The notes under the pieces are model-generated. The model was not told the DNA's origin and did not search any database. It was given only the letters and a program-made list of their open reading frames with translations. Below are positions 34,766-43,370 of a stretch of 64,000 nucleotides of DNA, piece after piece. Source of the DNA: Verrucomicrobiaceae bacterium. GTDB taxonomy: Bacteria; Verrucomicrobiota; Verrucomicrobiia; Verrucomicrobiales; Verrucomicrobiaceae. Location: positions 1 to 64,000 of the forward strand of contig JAIXOU010000030.1 of the NCBI GenBank assembly GCA_027486585.1, given 5' to 3'. Every line of letters starts with the position of its first letter. The stretch's first letter is position 1. A program made the translations under genes and the position numbers.

Positions 34766-37534
34766 ATGAAACCCATATTCACACTCCTCACCGCCCTGCT
34801 GCTCACAGCGTTACCGTCTGCCCACGCGGACCTCGTCGCCCATTTCCGCTTCGATGACGATCTGAAGGACGCCACCGGTCAACACGATGGCCGCCCGGTC
34901 GATTCGAAGCTCGCGCCTTCTTTTGCTCCCGGACGCGTCGGCAACGCGGTGGTGATCGAAAAGGTCAACGCAGGCATCGAACTGGCGAACCCTTCGGCGA
35001 TCGATTTTAGCCGCGACTTTACCCTCGCGACCTGGGTCAATGTGGGGAACTACTACGCGGAGATGCCGGTGCTCTTCAAAGGCCGCGCCGATCTGACCGC
35101 CGCGCCCGACAAGTTCTTCGGCGTCTTCGGCATCGAGGGTCTGCAAGTGCATGGCGAGGGCCAGGGCGAGTGGATCACGAACTACCGCGCCTCGAACGGC
35201 CTCGTGCCGAACGACGGCGGATGGCATCACATCGCGGTGACGTATCGCGCGGCGGAAGCTCCGCATTTCACGCTCTATGTGGACGGTCAGGGCAAGACTC
35301 CGGCGGACAAAGGCACGTTCCGGGGCGGTGATTTCACGCTGAAGCCCGATGCGCCGGACAGCGTGCTGCGGATCGGCTGCCGCGCCGATGGCGACACGTG
35401 GCGCTATGTGCGCTCGCATTTGCGTGGCCTGCTCGATGAATTGCAAATCTACGACGAAGCCCTGAAAGCCGGAGACATCCGCCAGCTCTTCGAGCATCCC
35501 GGCAGCGTGGCCGGGCAAGGCGAGGCCGTGACCTTCGCACCGCGCTTTCAATTCGATCCGGGGCATCCCTGGCGTCCGCCCTTCGGCGTGGAGCGTGTCG
35601 GCCTGACGCCGGTGATCGTGCAGTTCGCCAGCGACACTCGACCAGCCCCGGAACACTGGCTCGCAGGGTATCGCGAGGGCAGGGAGGTGGAGCGGAAAGC
35701 GCTCGATGTCTCCGGTAACTCTCCCTTCACCGCACGCGTGACCTTCGCCACCTCGCCCGCGCCGGAGGAACTGGTGCTGCTCGCCAAAGACAAGGACGGC
35801 AAGGCCATCGAGCGAGCCCGGTGGAAGGTCGAGCGCCAGGCTTTCGAGGCGGACGCGGAAGCCGCAGCTGATCCAGTGATCAATCCCGTCGATCTCGGTG
35901 CGATTTTGCCGCCTGCGGACTGGCTGGTGCTTGGGCCGAAGCAGCAGGCCCGCGTGACCCTTGCCGCGTTTTCCAGTAAGGAGGCCATCTCCGGTGCGGA
36001 GCTGATCGCGTGGTTCGAATCTTCGCCGAATCGGCCAACCAAAGCCGCAGTGGAGTTGCCAAAAGGCATCCGCACCGAATTGAAGATCGCTTTGCCGCCT
36101 CCGGCTTTCACGAAGCATCGCGACACGCTGCATGTGACGATCCGTGATGCTCAGGGCCGTGAACTCTGGCACAAAACGATCACAACCATGCTCGTGCAGG
36201 ATACGCCGAAGCTGCCCGCCTTCGGAGCCATCGAGACCAAGCTACGCTACGACTACCCGCTGCTCTCCTATTCCGGCCCCGACGAGGTGACCGAGATGCC
36301 TTATGACCAAGCCTGGGCACCGGAGCGGAAGGATGTCGTCGTCGCGTTGCCGAACGGCTCGCGCTTCGTCTTCTGGCGCGGCGCGGCCTACACACCCTTC
36401 TGGGCCGGGAAGCACAACACCGCGCTGAACTTCGAGTTCGCCGAAGCGCCACGCAGACCCGACGGCCTCGACTGCATCGATGCCGCCTCCGACAAGGAAC
36501 TGCGCCGCAGTCGCGTCGAGATCATCGAATCCACCGCTGCCCGCGTCCACGTTCGCTGGACCGCGCAGCCCTGCGACCTCAACTACAAAGTCTGGGGCGA
36601 AACCGCGACCGAGGATTTTTATTTTTACCCCGATGGCTTCGGCTCGCGCACCGTCACGTTGCAAAGCGAACCCAAGGCCGAATACGAGATCGAGGAACTG
36701 CTCATCCTCACGCCGCCCGCCGCCTATCCGCTGCGGGTGCTGCCGGAAAACCTCGTGGACGTGCTCTTCCGCGATGGCACCAAGCACGAGTTGAAGTTCC
36801 CCATTCTCGACCAAGAGCGCGATTACGAAAAGCTGCTCTCCGGCGAACTCCCGCCACTCTACCGCATCCGCTTTGGCACGCACGAGCCCTTATCGGCGAT
36901 CTACTTCAACCCCGGCTGGAAGCGACTGCCCTCCACCGCCTACCGCCCGTTCTACAGTCAGGGTCAAATGGTCACGCCGTTCTATTGGGGCAATCATCTG
37001 CCACTCGCCCGACGCAAACCCACCGGCATCAACATCGACGACCTCGCCTCGATGACCCCCGCGCACAGCGCCATGATGTCCTGGGGCCACCGTCGGCCGC
37101 AGCCCTTGGAAAGTCGCACCGCCGACATGCCAGATGCCCTCGGCGTCACCCGCAAGATGCAGGTCGAAAAATGGGCCTGGCTCATCGGCCTCAGCGACGC
37201 CGATGACGCCCATCTCCTCGAATGGTCCCGCAGCTTCGCCACCCCGCCGCAGATCCAGGCCGAAGGCGCACGCTTGCAAAGACCATCCTACAACACCGAA
37301 CGCCGCGCCACGCTCCTCACCGTCGAGAAATCCGAAGTCACCCTCACGATTAAGCCCATCACACCCAGCGTTCATCCCGTCTTCGAGCTTCAAAACGCCC
37401 CGAAGACACTCTCACGCGTGGAGTTGGGCAGCCGCGTCCTCGCTGCCAATGACTACGCTTGGGACGGTCGCGTTTTCTGGCTCAACGCCACGCTGCGCGA
37501 TGAGTCGACGCTGCGTCTGACTTTCCGCGAATAA
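34766..37534 (+). CDS. Secreted LamG-domain protein with large uncharacterised C-terminus
   Basis: A 922-residue exported protein (signal MKPIFTLLTALLLTALPSAHA). Residues about 24-240 form a LamG/concanavalin-like domain (LVAHFRFDDDLKDATGQHDG, FTLATWVNVGNYYAEMPVLF, LLDELQIYDEALKAGDIRQLF), likely to bind a glycan. Residues about 380-480 look like a beta-sandwich. The C-terminal about 420 residues (from AIETKLRYDYPLLSYSGPDE onward, with ALPNGSRFVFWRGAAYTPFW and TVTLQSEPKAEYEIEELL) form a beta-rich region I cannot assign; a polysaccharide lyase or glycosidase-like fold is possible. A 5' stump (23380) and a 3' remnant (39812) of relatives lie elsewhere in the window, so this gene family has been copied and lost here. 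Confidence 0.8.
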   Translation: MKPIFTLLTALLLTALPSAHADLVAHFRFDDDLKDATGQHDGRPVDSKLAPSFAPGRVGNAVVIEKVNAGIELANPSAIDFSRDFTLATWVNVGNYYAEMPVLFKGRADLTAAPDKFFGVFGIEGLQVHGEGQGEWITNYRASNGLVPNDGGWHHIAVTYRAAEAPHFTLYVDGQGKTPADKGTFRGGDFTLKPDAPDSVLRIGCRADGDTWRYVRSHLRGLLDELQIYDEALKAGDIRQLFEHPGSVAGQGEAVTFAPRFQFDPGHPWRPPFGVERVGLTPVIVQFASDTRPAPEHWLAGYREGREVERKALDVSGNSPFTARVTFATSPAPEELVLLAKDKDGKAIERARWKVERQAFEADAEAAADPVINPVDLGAILPPADWLVLGPKQQARVTLAAFSSKEAISGAELIAWFESSPNRPTKAAVELPKGIRTELKIALPPPAFTKHRDTLHVTIRDAQGRELWHKTITTMLVQDTPKLPAFGAIETKLRYDYPLLSYSGPDEVTEMPYDQAWAPERKDVVVALPNGSRFVFWRGAAYTPFWAGKHNTALNFEFAEAPRRPDGLDCIDAASDKELRRSRVEIIESTAARVHVRWTAQPCDLNYKVWGETATEDFYFYPDGFGSRTVTLQSEPKAEYEIEELLILTPPAAYPLRVLPENLVDVLFRDGTKHELKFPILDQERDYEKLLSGELPPLYRIRFGTHEPLSAIYFNPGWKRLPSTAYRPFYSQGQMVTPFYWGNHLPLARRKPTGINIDDLASMTPAHSAMMSWGHRRPQPLESRTADMPDALGVTRKMQVEKWAWLIGLSDADDAHLLEWSRSFATPPQIQAEGARLQRPSYNTERRATLLTVEKSEVTLTIKPITPSVHPVFELQNAPKTLSRVELGSRVLAANDYAWDGRVFWLNATLRDESTLRLTFRE

Positions 37535-37598
37535 CCTGCATGGCAAGCTGTCCGCTAAAAATGGAGTCCGAGCGCTAAATCAACTCACGAATAACCTC

Positions 37599-38027
37599 AT
37601 GAACACCGTCACTGATCTTCCGTTCAACCGGTTGCTAGATCTTCAACCCGCGGATGATGCGACGAAGCTGCTTCAACTTCCGGCAGGCGGGCAGTACCTC
37701 AACCATCTCGGCACCGTCCACGCGAGCGCGCTGCTGGCATTGGCGGAGGCGAGCAGCGGGGAGTTTCTGCTGCGTTCGCTCGGCGGAACGGATGGGATTG
37801 TGCCTGTCGTGCGGCGATTGGAGGCAAAGTTCCGCAAACCGGCAAATGGCGTCATCACCTCGGCCGCCAGTGTCGCCGATCATGCATTGGACGAACTCCG
37901 CGCCGGATTGGCAGGCAAAGGTCGCGGCCTGATTTCCGTGAATGTCGAACTGCACGATGATTCCGGAGCACACGTGCTGTCCGCCACGGTCGAATGGTTC
38001 ATAGCGACGTCAAAAGAAGCAAGCTGA
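37599..38027 (+). CDS. Hotdog-fold thioesterase-like protein (PaaI/DUF4442 type)
   Basis: A 142-residue cytoplasmic protein of hotdog-fold length. The block YLNHLGTVHASALLALAEASSGEFLL resembles the central helix region of PaaI/YigI/DUF4442 thioesterases, where the H-x-x-x-x-x-x-x-x-E pattern marks the active site. The second half (KFRKPANGVITSAASVADH, GLISVNVELHDDSGAHVLSATVEWFIA) supplies the remaining strands. Such enzymes hydrolyse acyl-CoA or acyl-ACP thioesters. It has its own spacing from the LamG gene (64 bp) and no glycan link; it may be an unrelated housekeeping gene. The substrate is unknown. Confidence 0.75.
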   Translation: MNTVTDLPFNRLLDLQPADDATKLLQLPAGGQYLNHLGTVHASALLALAEASSGEFLLRSLGGTDGIVPVVRRLEAKFRKPANGVITSAASVADHALDELRAGLAGKGRGLISVNVELHDDSGAHVLSATVEWFIATSKEAS

Positions 38028-38426
38028 CGAGGCCTGGCTCCACTCGCAATTAATGCTACGCCAAGAAACCATGATCACACCACCCTGCGAGAGACCGCGA
38101 CGCTGCGGCGGATCATCATCCACACTGTCGGCATGAATCGCATTCACACACATTGCCCCTCCTGATGCACGAACAACCAATGGGGCTTTGACTATGAGCG
38201 TGGATTCGGCTCATTCGAGTATGAACCGCCGTCTGCCTGTCTATCTCCCCATCAGGGCCAACAGCAAGGATCAAAGGCAGCTTTATTTGTCTGAACACGG
38301 GAAATTTTGCGGCACCAACAAGCATGGCAGGCAGAACTGGTGATTCTCGGAGCAACCTGCGGCATGCAGATTTTTTGACAATCGCACGCATAAATACCGC
38401 TCCTCGTGCGACTTTCATAAAAAGCG
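38028..38426. other. Intergenic stretch with a decayed coding trace
   Basis: No convincing gene is present in these 399 bases. One + frame reads NNQWGFDYERGFGSFEYEPP (about 38171-38233), which looks protein-like but has a TGA just upstream, inside a would-be CPS-stop-CTN stretch near 38155, and ends soon after. A different frame holds a 40-codon ORF at 38221-38343. Neither has support. The last 50 bases before the sigma factor gene are AT-richer and may hold its promoter: TTGACA is at 38375-38380, but no matching -10 box lies at the usual spacing. Confidence 0.4.
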
Positions 38427-39728
38427 ATGCCGTCCGATCTCCAGCACCTCCAGCGCTACGCCACCACGGGCGATGCTCACGCGTTTCGTGAGCTGGTGCA
38501 GGCGCATGCAGCGATGGTTCATGCCACAGCGTTGCGTGTGACTCACGATGCCGCTGCAGCCCAGGATGTGTCGCAGGAGACGTTTCTGGAGCTAGCGCGT
38601 AGAGCCGGAAGCATCACGCAATGCGTCGCGGCATGGCTGCACCGCGTGGCGTGGAACCGAGCCTGTGATGCTGTGCGTCGAGATAGCACTCGAAAACGTT
38701 TCGAGCAGGCCATGGCGGAGACGTGGCACACGGATCGCGAGGCAACGTGGCCGGACATCGAGCCGCATGTCGATGAAGCGCTCAACGAGCTGCCGAAGGA
38801 GCTGCGTGAGGTGCTCGTGCTCTACTTTCTCGAAGGACGCACTCAGGCGGAGGTCGCGCGATATCTCGGAAAGAATCAAGCCACGGTCTCCCGCGCCATC
38901 GAGCGCGGGATTTCGGCGATGCGGGAGGCATTGCGCTCGCGCGGCGTGATCGCGGGCGCAGGTCTCGTGGCCTTGTTCGCCGCCCAGCCTGCGCATGCCA
39001 TGCCTGTCGCCGTCCAGGCCTCCTTGGGAAAACTATCCTTCACCGGCATCGGCGCCTCATCGGCGATCACGCCAGCAGCCTCCGTCTTCACGACCTCCAC
39101 GTTCATCACCATGGTTACCACCACCAAGACCCTACTCGCCATCGCAGCTACCACTGCCCTTGTCACAGTGCCGCTCATCTATCAGCAGCAGCACAAGCCC
39201 GCACCAGTGATCGCAGCGAAGCCTGCACCGCGTGATTCGCCGGTGAAGACAGCGCGCCTCTCTGACTCGTCCACTCCTTCCATCAGCCAAGATATGAAGC
39301 CCGAACTTAGCGAAACAGCACGCATCAAAGCGGAAGCTTTCATCCGCAACCATCGCGGCCTAAGCCAGGATGCCTTACTGCAAAGCCACGAGATTGCGAT
39401 CTTTAATGAAAACTGGCAGAGGTTGATGAATAGTTTTTCGCCACGCGACAACCAGCGCATGCAAGATGCCCAGGATACTTTCGTCGCCATCAACGGAAAA
39501 AAATCTGGGTTAAATTTGACCTTGCGCAATGTGGACGACCCCGCGTCCAGGGAGATGATCGAGGCTGCCTTTTCAGATGATCCCGCTTACGTCGCGGACT
39601 GGTTGTTGCGCAAACTTGACGCCGCAACCTTCGAAACGGCGATCAGTCCCGGCGTCAGCGAAACCAGTGAAGGGGTGAAAATCATCCGTGGTGGTCTGAA
39701 GAAATCAGGCCCTGTCACGCCGAAGTGA
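38427..39728 (+). CDS. ECF-type RNA polymerase sigma factor with membrane-anchored C-terminal extension
   Basis: A 433-residue protein. Residues about 15-95 are sigma-70 region 2 (AHAAMVHATALRVTHDAAAAQDVSQETFLELAR, AWLHRVAWNRACDAVR). Residues about 118-170 are region 4 (LPKELREVLVLYFLEGRTQAEVARYLGKN, QATVSRAIERG). After this come a hydrophobic stretch at 174-191, a Thr/Ala-rich linker, a clear membrane span at about 233-252 and a 180-residue soluble tail. If the span crosses the membrane, the tail is periplasmic and could work as a built-in sensor or anti-sigma module. Sigma factors with such tails are common in PVC bacteria. No separate anti-sigma gene is adjacent. Targets are unknown; the flanking glycan genes are candidates. 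Confidence 0.87.
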   Translation: MPSDLQHLQRYATTGDAHAFRELVQAHAAMVHATALRVTHDAAAAQDVSQETFLELARRAGSITQCVAAWLHRVAWNRACDAVRRDSTRKRFEQAMAETWHTDREATWPDIEPHVDEALNELPKELREVLVLYFLEGRTQAEVARYLGKNQATVSRAIERGISAMREALRSRGVIAGAGLVALFAAQPAHAMPVAVQASLGKLSFTGIGASSAITPAASVFTTSTFITMVTTTKTLLAIAATTALVTVPLIYQQQHKPAPVIAAKPAPRDSPVKTARLSDSSTPSISQDMKPELSETARIKAEAFIRNHRGLSQDALLQSHEIAIFNENWQRLMNSFSPRDNQRMQDAQDTFVAINGKKSGLNLTLRNVDDPASREMIEAAFSDDPAYVADWLLRKLDAATFETAISPGVSETSEGVKIIRGGLKKSGPVTPK

Positions 39729-39811
39729 AGCCGCGACACCGGCCAGCCTTTTCTTTTCGTGCTCATGGCAGTGTGACCGCGATTGCAGGAAAGCCCTTTT
39801 TCAACCCCTCG

Positions 39812-40114
39812 GCACCCAACCCGCCGAAGGTCGAGGCCGAAGGCGCACGCTTGCAAAGCCCGTCCTACCACACCGAACGCCGCGCCACGCTCCTCACCGT
39901 CGAAAAGCCCATCGTCTCGCTCACGATCACCCCGACCACCCCCTGCGTGCATCCCGTCTTCGAGCTTCAAAAAGCCCCCAGGACGCTCTCACGCGCGGAA
40001 CTGAACGGACGCGAACTGTCCGCCACCGACTACGCCTGGGACGGCCGCGTCTTCTGGCTCAACGCCACCTTAAGGGAGCAGACCCAACTGCGGCTGGAGT
40101 TTGCAGCCCATTGA
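39812..40114 (+). pseudogene. 3' remnant of a LamG-type gene
   Basis: About 100 codons ending with TGA 40112-40114 match the last 100 residues of the LamG gene at 34766: EAEGARLQSPSYHTERRATL versus QAEGARLQRPSYNTERRATL, then TDYAWDGRVFWLNATLRE in both. No start or upstream part of the gene is present. The in-frame ORF that includes it begins just after the sigma factor, with about 29 residues that do not match. The copy differs enough from 34766 to be a separate, diverged paralogue rather than a recent partial duplication. It lies directly before the second small conserved protein. Confidence 0.75.
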
Positions 40115-40115
40115 C

Positions 40116-40394
40116 ATGCCCGCGCATTCATCCCCGCAAGCCACCTTGCATCAAGAGACAGGCACGAACGATCCCGCCGTCGAACAAGCCATCTGTCTCT
40201 ATCTCCCCGACGACCCAGCTTCTGCGCTCGCCTTGCTTCCAAGCATCCTTTGCGAAAACACACGCATGAAACTCGCCGCCCTCATCGCCCACAGCTGGGC
40301 ACGGCAAAACATCAACGCCGCCTGGAACGCTGTCGCCCGCTCGCCACTGAGCGCCACCGAGAAGCAACTCATGTTCAACGAACTCTGGGGATGA
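40116..40394 (+). CDS. Small conserved protein, paralogue of the one at 20663
   Basis: A 92-residue protein without a signal peptide. The C-terminal 45 residues (LAALIAHSWARQNINAAWNA, VARSPLSATEKQLMFNELWG) parallel the 67-residue protein at 20663, including the WA-x-x-x-INA-x-WNAV-x-RS core and the closing FNELW. The N-terminal half is extra and contains LPDDPASALALLPSIL. I chose ATG 40116, one base after the remnant's stop; an upstream TTG at 40101 overlaps the remnant. Both family members sit beside genes for glycan-binding or sugar proteins. No known domain is recognised and the function is unknown; a small all-helical fold is likely. Confidence 0.68.
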   Translation: MPAHSSPQATLHQETGTNDPAVEQAICLYLPDDPASALALLPSILCENTRMKLAALIAHSWARQNINAAWNAVARSPLSATEKQLMFNELWG

Positions 40395-40400
40395 GCCGCC

Positions 40401-40496
40401 ATGCCATCTGAGCCTGACAGCCACGACGCCCACGACGAAGCCGAGCGCATCCGCGAGCGTCTGCCATGGCACATGCAGGAACTTCGGGAATGGTGA
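40401..40496 (+). CDS. Possible 31-residue micro-ORF
   Basis: A short ORF (begins MPSEPDSHDAHDEAERIRER, ends HMQELREW) starts 6 bp after the small conserved gene at 40116. The product is highly charged, His-rich at the front and predicted helical. It could be a coupled small protein or the head of a truncated gene. There is no second copy in the window to support it, and the next stretch to 40645 holds no gene. Confidence 0.25.
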   Translation: MPSEPDSHDAHDEAERIRERLPWHMQELREW

Positions 40497-40645
40497 GGAT
40501 TGAGCCCATTTGGCTGCGGCGGTGAGATGGCCCTAGGGACTCAGCAGAGTAGCCGTGACGGCCGATCCAGATGGTCGGCGTTATCATAACACCCACTTAT
40601 CTTGTGAAAAACGCGAGGACAGACCATGATGGGCGTTTGTCACCT

Positions 40646-43366
40646 ATGCCCACATTTCTACAGGCTTGTTCCATCGCCCTCATCTTCACGGTGTCTCTAT
40701 TCGCACAGACGCCGCCTACCAAGACACCCAAGCCCGATCTCTTGACGCCTTCCGTCATCACGAATCCCGGGGCAGAGTTTCAAGACGAGGCACGCGGTGG
40801 CGCGATGATCATTGGGATGGATCGCACGCCGAAGGGACGGATCTGGGGTTGCTGGACGGGCACGGGGGATAAGCCGGATGGCTACTTCCTGCTCGCGACG
40901 AGTGATGACGATGGCGCGACGTGGTCGAAGCCGCGGGTGGCAGTCGGCGCACGGATGGAGGGGGCGCAGAAGGTCAGCGGGGCGCTGGTGGGGAATCTTT
41001 GGACGGACACGAAGGGGCGTTTGTGGCTGTTTTTCGATCAGCAGCTCGGCGATCCGCAAAAACGCATCACGAACTGGTTCATGCGCTGCGATGATCCCGA
41101 TGCGTCGGAGCCTTCGTGGAGCACGCCAGTGATGTTTGCGGAAGGTTGCACGCTGAACAAGCCGACGGTGCTCAAGGATGGCTCGTGGCTGCTGCCGGTC
41201 TCGGACTGGCACAAGAAAACGTGCCGTGTCTTTGAATCGACCGATGAAGGCGCGTCGTGGAAAGAGCGCGGCCATTTGCAGTTCCCCGATTGGGAGTACG
41301 ACGAGCACATGATGATCGAGTTGAAGGATGGTCGCCTGTGGATGCTCGCACGCACGAAAGGCCAGCCGCACGAGAGTTTCTCCAATGATGGCGGCAAAAC
41401 GTGGAGCGAGCCGAAACAGGCCGCGACGGTGCAGAATGTGAATGCGCGCTTCTTCCTGCGTCGGCTCAAATCGGGCCGCATTTTGCTCGTGAAGAATGGA
41501 TCGCCTGCCGAGCGCCTGCCGAAGCGCACGCACATGAGCGCGTGGCTTTCCGAAGACGAAGGCCAGACGTGGAAAGGCGGTCTGCTGCTCGATGAACGCA
41601 ACGCGGTGTCGTATCCCGATGGCTTCGAAGCGCCGGATGGGCTCATCCACATTCTCTATGATTGGAATCGCCACAGCGACGCGGAGATCCTGATGGCGAA
41701 GTTTCGTGAGGAGGACGTGCTCGCGGGCAAAATCGTGTCGAAGGACGCGAAGCTGCTCATGCTCGCCAACAAAGCCACCGGCCCGAAGCCGGAGAAGCTC
41801 TACAACGGCATCGAACTGCCCGATCAATGGCCGCCGCGCTTCCGCGAGCCGAGCGATGCGGTGATGGAAGTGCCGTATTTGAAGAAGAAGCCCAAGGTGA
41901 TCCCCATCGACCTCGGCAGGCAGCTCTTTGTGGATGATTTCCTCATCGAGAAAACTACGCTCAAGCGCACCTTCCATCAGGCGAAGAAGTTCGAGGGCAA
42001 TCCGGTCTTCAAAGCCGAGACGGAGCTTGAGAAGAAGCTCAACAACGTCGTCTATCTCGGTCAGGGAGGGGTGTTTTATGAGCCGAAGGAGAAGCTATTC
42101 AAGATGTTCTACACGGCGGGCTGGCGCGGACCGCTGGCGCTGGCGACAAGTCCGGATTTGAAGACGTGGAAACGGCCGGAACTGGGCCTGCATGGAGGCA
42201 ACCTTCTACTTCCCGAAGGTGCGGCCTGGAGCAGCGGCGCGAGGACCACAGCGGGCACGGACAATGCGCTGTGGTATGACAGCCATGCGAGCGATCCGAA
42301 GGAGCGGATCAAATACCTGACCTGCTGGAGTCATGTGCCGAAAGACCAGCAACTGCCGGGGCTGACTCACAGCCTGCAGGTGTCCGATGGCGTGACGTGG
42401 TCGAAGCCGGTGCCCTGCACGACGCCTGCGGGAGATTATGGCTCGATCTTCTACAATCCGTTCCGAAAGAAATGGGTGCAGAGCATCAAACAGGATGGGC
42501 CGCGCGGGCGCAGCCGCTACTATGTGGAAAGCGACACCTTCTTGGAAGGAGCCGACTGGGACAAGGCGGTGTATTGGACCAATGCGGATGCCAAGGACAA
42601 ACCGGAGCCAGCGGGGAGCTATGCAGGCAATTCGCAGCAGGGCGATCCACCACAGCTCTACAGCCTGGCGGCGGTGGCTTATGAAAGCCTCATGATCGGC
42701 ATGCATCAGATTCATCGCGGACCAAACAATGGCATCTGCTCCAAAGGAGGCTTTCCCAAGCTCACGGACCTGGAACTCGGCTTTAGCCGCGACGGCTTCC
42801 ATTGGGATCGGCCAGACCGACGTGGCTTCATCCGTGGAGAGCGTCGGGAAGGCGCCTGGGACCGGGCTTACCTGCACACGACGACGGGTGTCTTTGTCGT
42901 GCTGGACGACCAACTGGTCTTTCCTTACTGCGCCTACTCCGGCGATGCCGGGGGCGGGCGTGGAGACATCTACGGTGGAGCGAGCATCGGCCTCGCCACG
43001 CTGCGTCGCGATGGTTTTGCGAGCATGGATGGCTCTGGCGAGCTGACGACGCGACCGGTGAAGTTCCAAGGCAAACATCTCTTCCTGAATGTGAACGGCG
43101 AAGTGCGTGTGGAAGTGCTCGATGAGGCTGGAAAGATTATCCGAAGCTCGAAAGTGGCTTCGGGAGATCAAACGAAGCTCAAAGTCGAGTGGGCGGATGC
43201 GTCCGATCTGTCCGATCAATCAGGCAAGAATGTGAAATTCCGCTTCCATCTCACGAAGGGTTCCCTGTATGCTTTTTGGGTCACTTCGGATGAAAACGGA
43301 GCCAGCGGCGGTTATGTCGGCGCGGGTGGTCCGGCCTTCAACGGCGTGCGTGATACCTCCAACTGA
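40646..43366 (+). CDS. Exo-sialidase-like domain fused to a five-bladed propeller glycosidase-like domain
   Basis: A 906-residue exported protein. ATG 40646 gives a clean signal peptide (FLQACSIALIFTVSLFAQT); the longer in-frame start at 40571 adds residues before the signal and is less likely. Residues about 25-400 resemble BNR/sialidase proteins (GAEFQDEARGGAMIIGMDRT, SDDDGATWSKPRVA, SNDGGKTWSEP, SEDEGQTWKGG Asp-box-like repeats). Residues about 420-900 start QLFVDDFLIEKTTLKRTFHQ and have MFYTAGWRGPLALATSPDLK, like GH43/GH32-type five-bladed propellers. The whole could cleave two linkages of one glycan. A 3' remnant of a relative lies at 26619. The BASS transporter follows 4 bp later, suggesting one operon. 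Confidence 0.82.
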   Translation: MPTFLQACSIALIFTVSLFAQTPPTKTPKPDLLTPSVITNPGAEFQDEARGGAMIIGMDRTPKGRIWGCWTGTGDKPDGYFLLATSDDDGATWSKPRVAVGARMEGAQKVSGALVGNLWTDTKGRLWLFFDQQLGDPQKRITNWFMRCDDPDASEPSWSTPVMFAEGCTLNKPTVLKDGSWLLPVSDWHKKTCRVFESTDEGASWKERGHLQFPDWEYDEHMMIELKDGRLWMLARTKGQPHESFSNDGGKTWSEPKQAATVQNVNARFFLRRLKSGRILLVKNGSPAERLPKRTHMSAWLSEDEGQTWKGGLLLDERNAVSYPDGFEAPDGLIHILYDWNRHSDAEILMAKFREEDVLAGKIVSKDAKLLMLANKATGPKPEKLYNGIELPDQWPPRFREPSDAVMEVPYLKKKPKVIPIDLGRQLFVDDFLIEKTTLKRTFHQAKKFEGNPVFKAETELEKKLNNVVYLGQGGVFYEPKEKLFKMFYTAGWRGPLALATSPDLKTWKRPELGLHGGNLLLPEGAAWSSGARTTAGTDNALWYDSHASDPKERIKYLTCWSHVPKDQQLPGLTHSLQVSDGVTWSKPVPCTTPAGDYGSIFYNPFRKKWVQSIKQDGPRGRSRYYVESDTFLEGADWDKAVYWTNADAKDKPEPAGSYAGNSQQGDPPQLYSLAAVAYESLMIGMHQIHRGPNNGICSKGGFPKLTDLELGFSRDGFHWDRPDRRGFIRGERREGAWDRAYLHTTTGVFVVLDDQLVFPYCAYSGDAGGGRGDIYGGASIGLATLRRDGFASMDGSGELTTRPVKFQGKHLFLNVNGEVRVEVLDEAGKIIRSSKVASGDQTKLKVEWADASDLSDQSGKNVKFRFHLTKGSLYAFWVTSDENGASGGYVGAGGPAFNGVRDTSN

Positions 43367-43370
43367 CCTC

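Noticed and set aside
38146..38175. In-frame TGA near a CPS-C pattern as a possible selenocysteine site
   Set aside because: No SECIS-like hairpin was recognised, the frame ends soon after, and no selenoprotein family fits; decay is simpler.
38375..38396. TTGACA ... TAAATA as a sigma-70 promoter for the ECF sigma gene
   Set aside because: Only 10 bases separate the two boxes, far from the usual 16-18, and no other -10 box lies at proper distance.
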